A stretch of 5,774 nt of DNA from Micrococcales bacterium (GTDB lineage Bacteria > Actinomycetota > Actinomycetes > Actinomycetales > Dermatophilaceae): the NCBI GenBank assembly GCA_003157445.1, contig PMJN01000295.1:1-5774 (forward strand), given 5' to 3'. Under the pieces are notes generated by a model. The model was not told where the DNA came from. It made no database searches and was given only the letters and a program-made list of their open reading frames with translations. Positions 5,743 to 5,774 of this stretch are shown piece by piece (position 1 is the first letter of the stretch; each line of letters begins with the position of its first letter). Made by a program: the position numbers and the translations under genes.

Positions 5743-5774
5743 GAGGGTCCGTGAGCGTGTGCCTACGGACCCTC
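5743..5774. repeat. Perfect 10-bp inverted repeat at the window edge
   Basis: GAGGGTCCGT (5743-5752) and ACGGACCCTC (5765-5774) are exact reverse complements around a 12-base centre (5753-5764). The right arm ends on the last base of the window, so the stem may be longer and any T-run on the plus strand would be unseen. It could be a terminator, an operator or part of a larger structured element. Confidence 0.55.

Larger units (their letters stand above)
5397..5774. other. Non-coding or unassigned region with two strong hairpins
   Basis: I can support no gene in this 378-base stretch. Short open frames exist: minus 5522-5731 (69 codons, GTG start, several AGA/AGG codons), plus 5429-5617 (62 codons), and one plus frame that stays open from before 5397 to the edge, with a GTG at 5553. 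None has a recognisable motif, a good Shine-Dalgarno or the GC-rich third positions of the neighbouring genes. The region must hold the nitroreductase promoter, but I cannot identify convincing hexamers. It may be plain intergenic DNA with terminators, or the non-coding end of an element whose genes lie to the right of the window. Confidence 0.6.

Overview
The window comes from a high-GC Gram-positive bacterium, almost certainly an actinomycete. Coding regions have strongly GC-biased third positions, the proteins are rich in Ala, Gly, Val and Arg, and the PTS and DeoR-type proteins look actinobacterial. The species cannot be fixed from the sequence. Every confidently called gene is on the minus strand, so the biology reads from right to left.

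From about 4712 down to the left edge runs a compact fructose phosphotransferase (PTS) operon. It has a sigma70-like promoter (4684-4712), a DeoR-family repressor (3889-4650), 1-phosphofructokinase (2942-3892), a separate fructose IIA protein (2464-2913), a IIBC membrane permease (908-2467), HPr (545-817) and the start of Enzyme I (1-539, cut by the window edge). Repressor/fruK and IIA/IIBC are joined by ATGA stop-start overlaps. HPr and Enzyme I are 5 bases apart, with the Shine-Dalgarno of Enzyme I inside the HPr gene. The phosphate relay is therefore encoded together: PEP to Enzyme I, HPr, IIA, IIB and then fructose. Fructose enters as fructose-1-phosphate and FruK converts it to fructose-1,6-bisphosphate. 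The first gene is probably the sensor and repressor of the whole set.

Upstream of the operon lies an FMN-type nitroreductase-family gene (4779-5396, same strand, GTG start). A modest hairpin followed by a T-rich tract (4749-4770) separates it from the operon promoter.

The right end (5397-5774) contains no gene I can support. It holds a triple GATCAC repeat just before the nitroreductase start, a perfect 13-bp-stem hairpin (5446-5475), and a second perfect 10-bp-stem hairpin (5743-5774) that reaches the last base of the window. One plus-strand frame stays open across this whole stretch, but its codon use does not look like that of the neighbouring genes. This is the least explained part of the window. 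The rest is a well-understood sugar uptake operon, and I see no clearly novel system in it.
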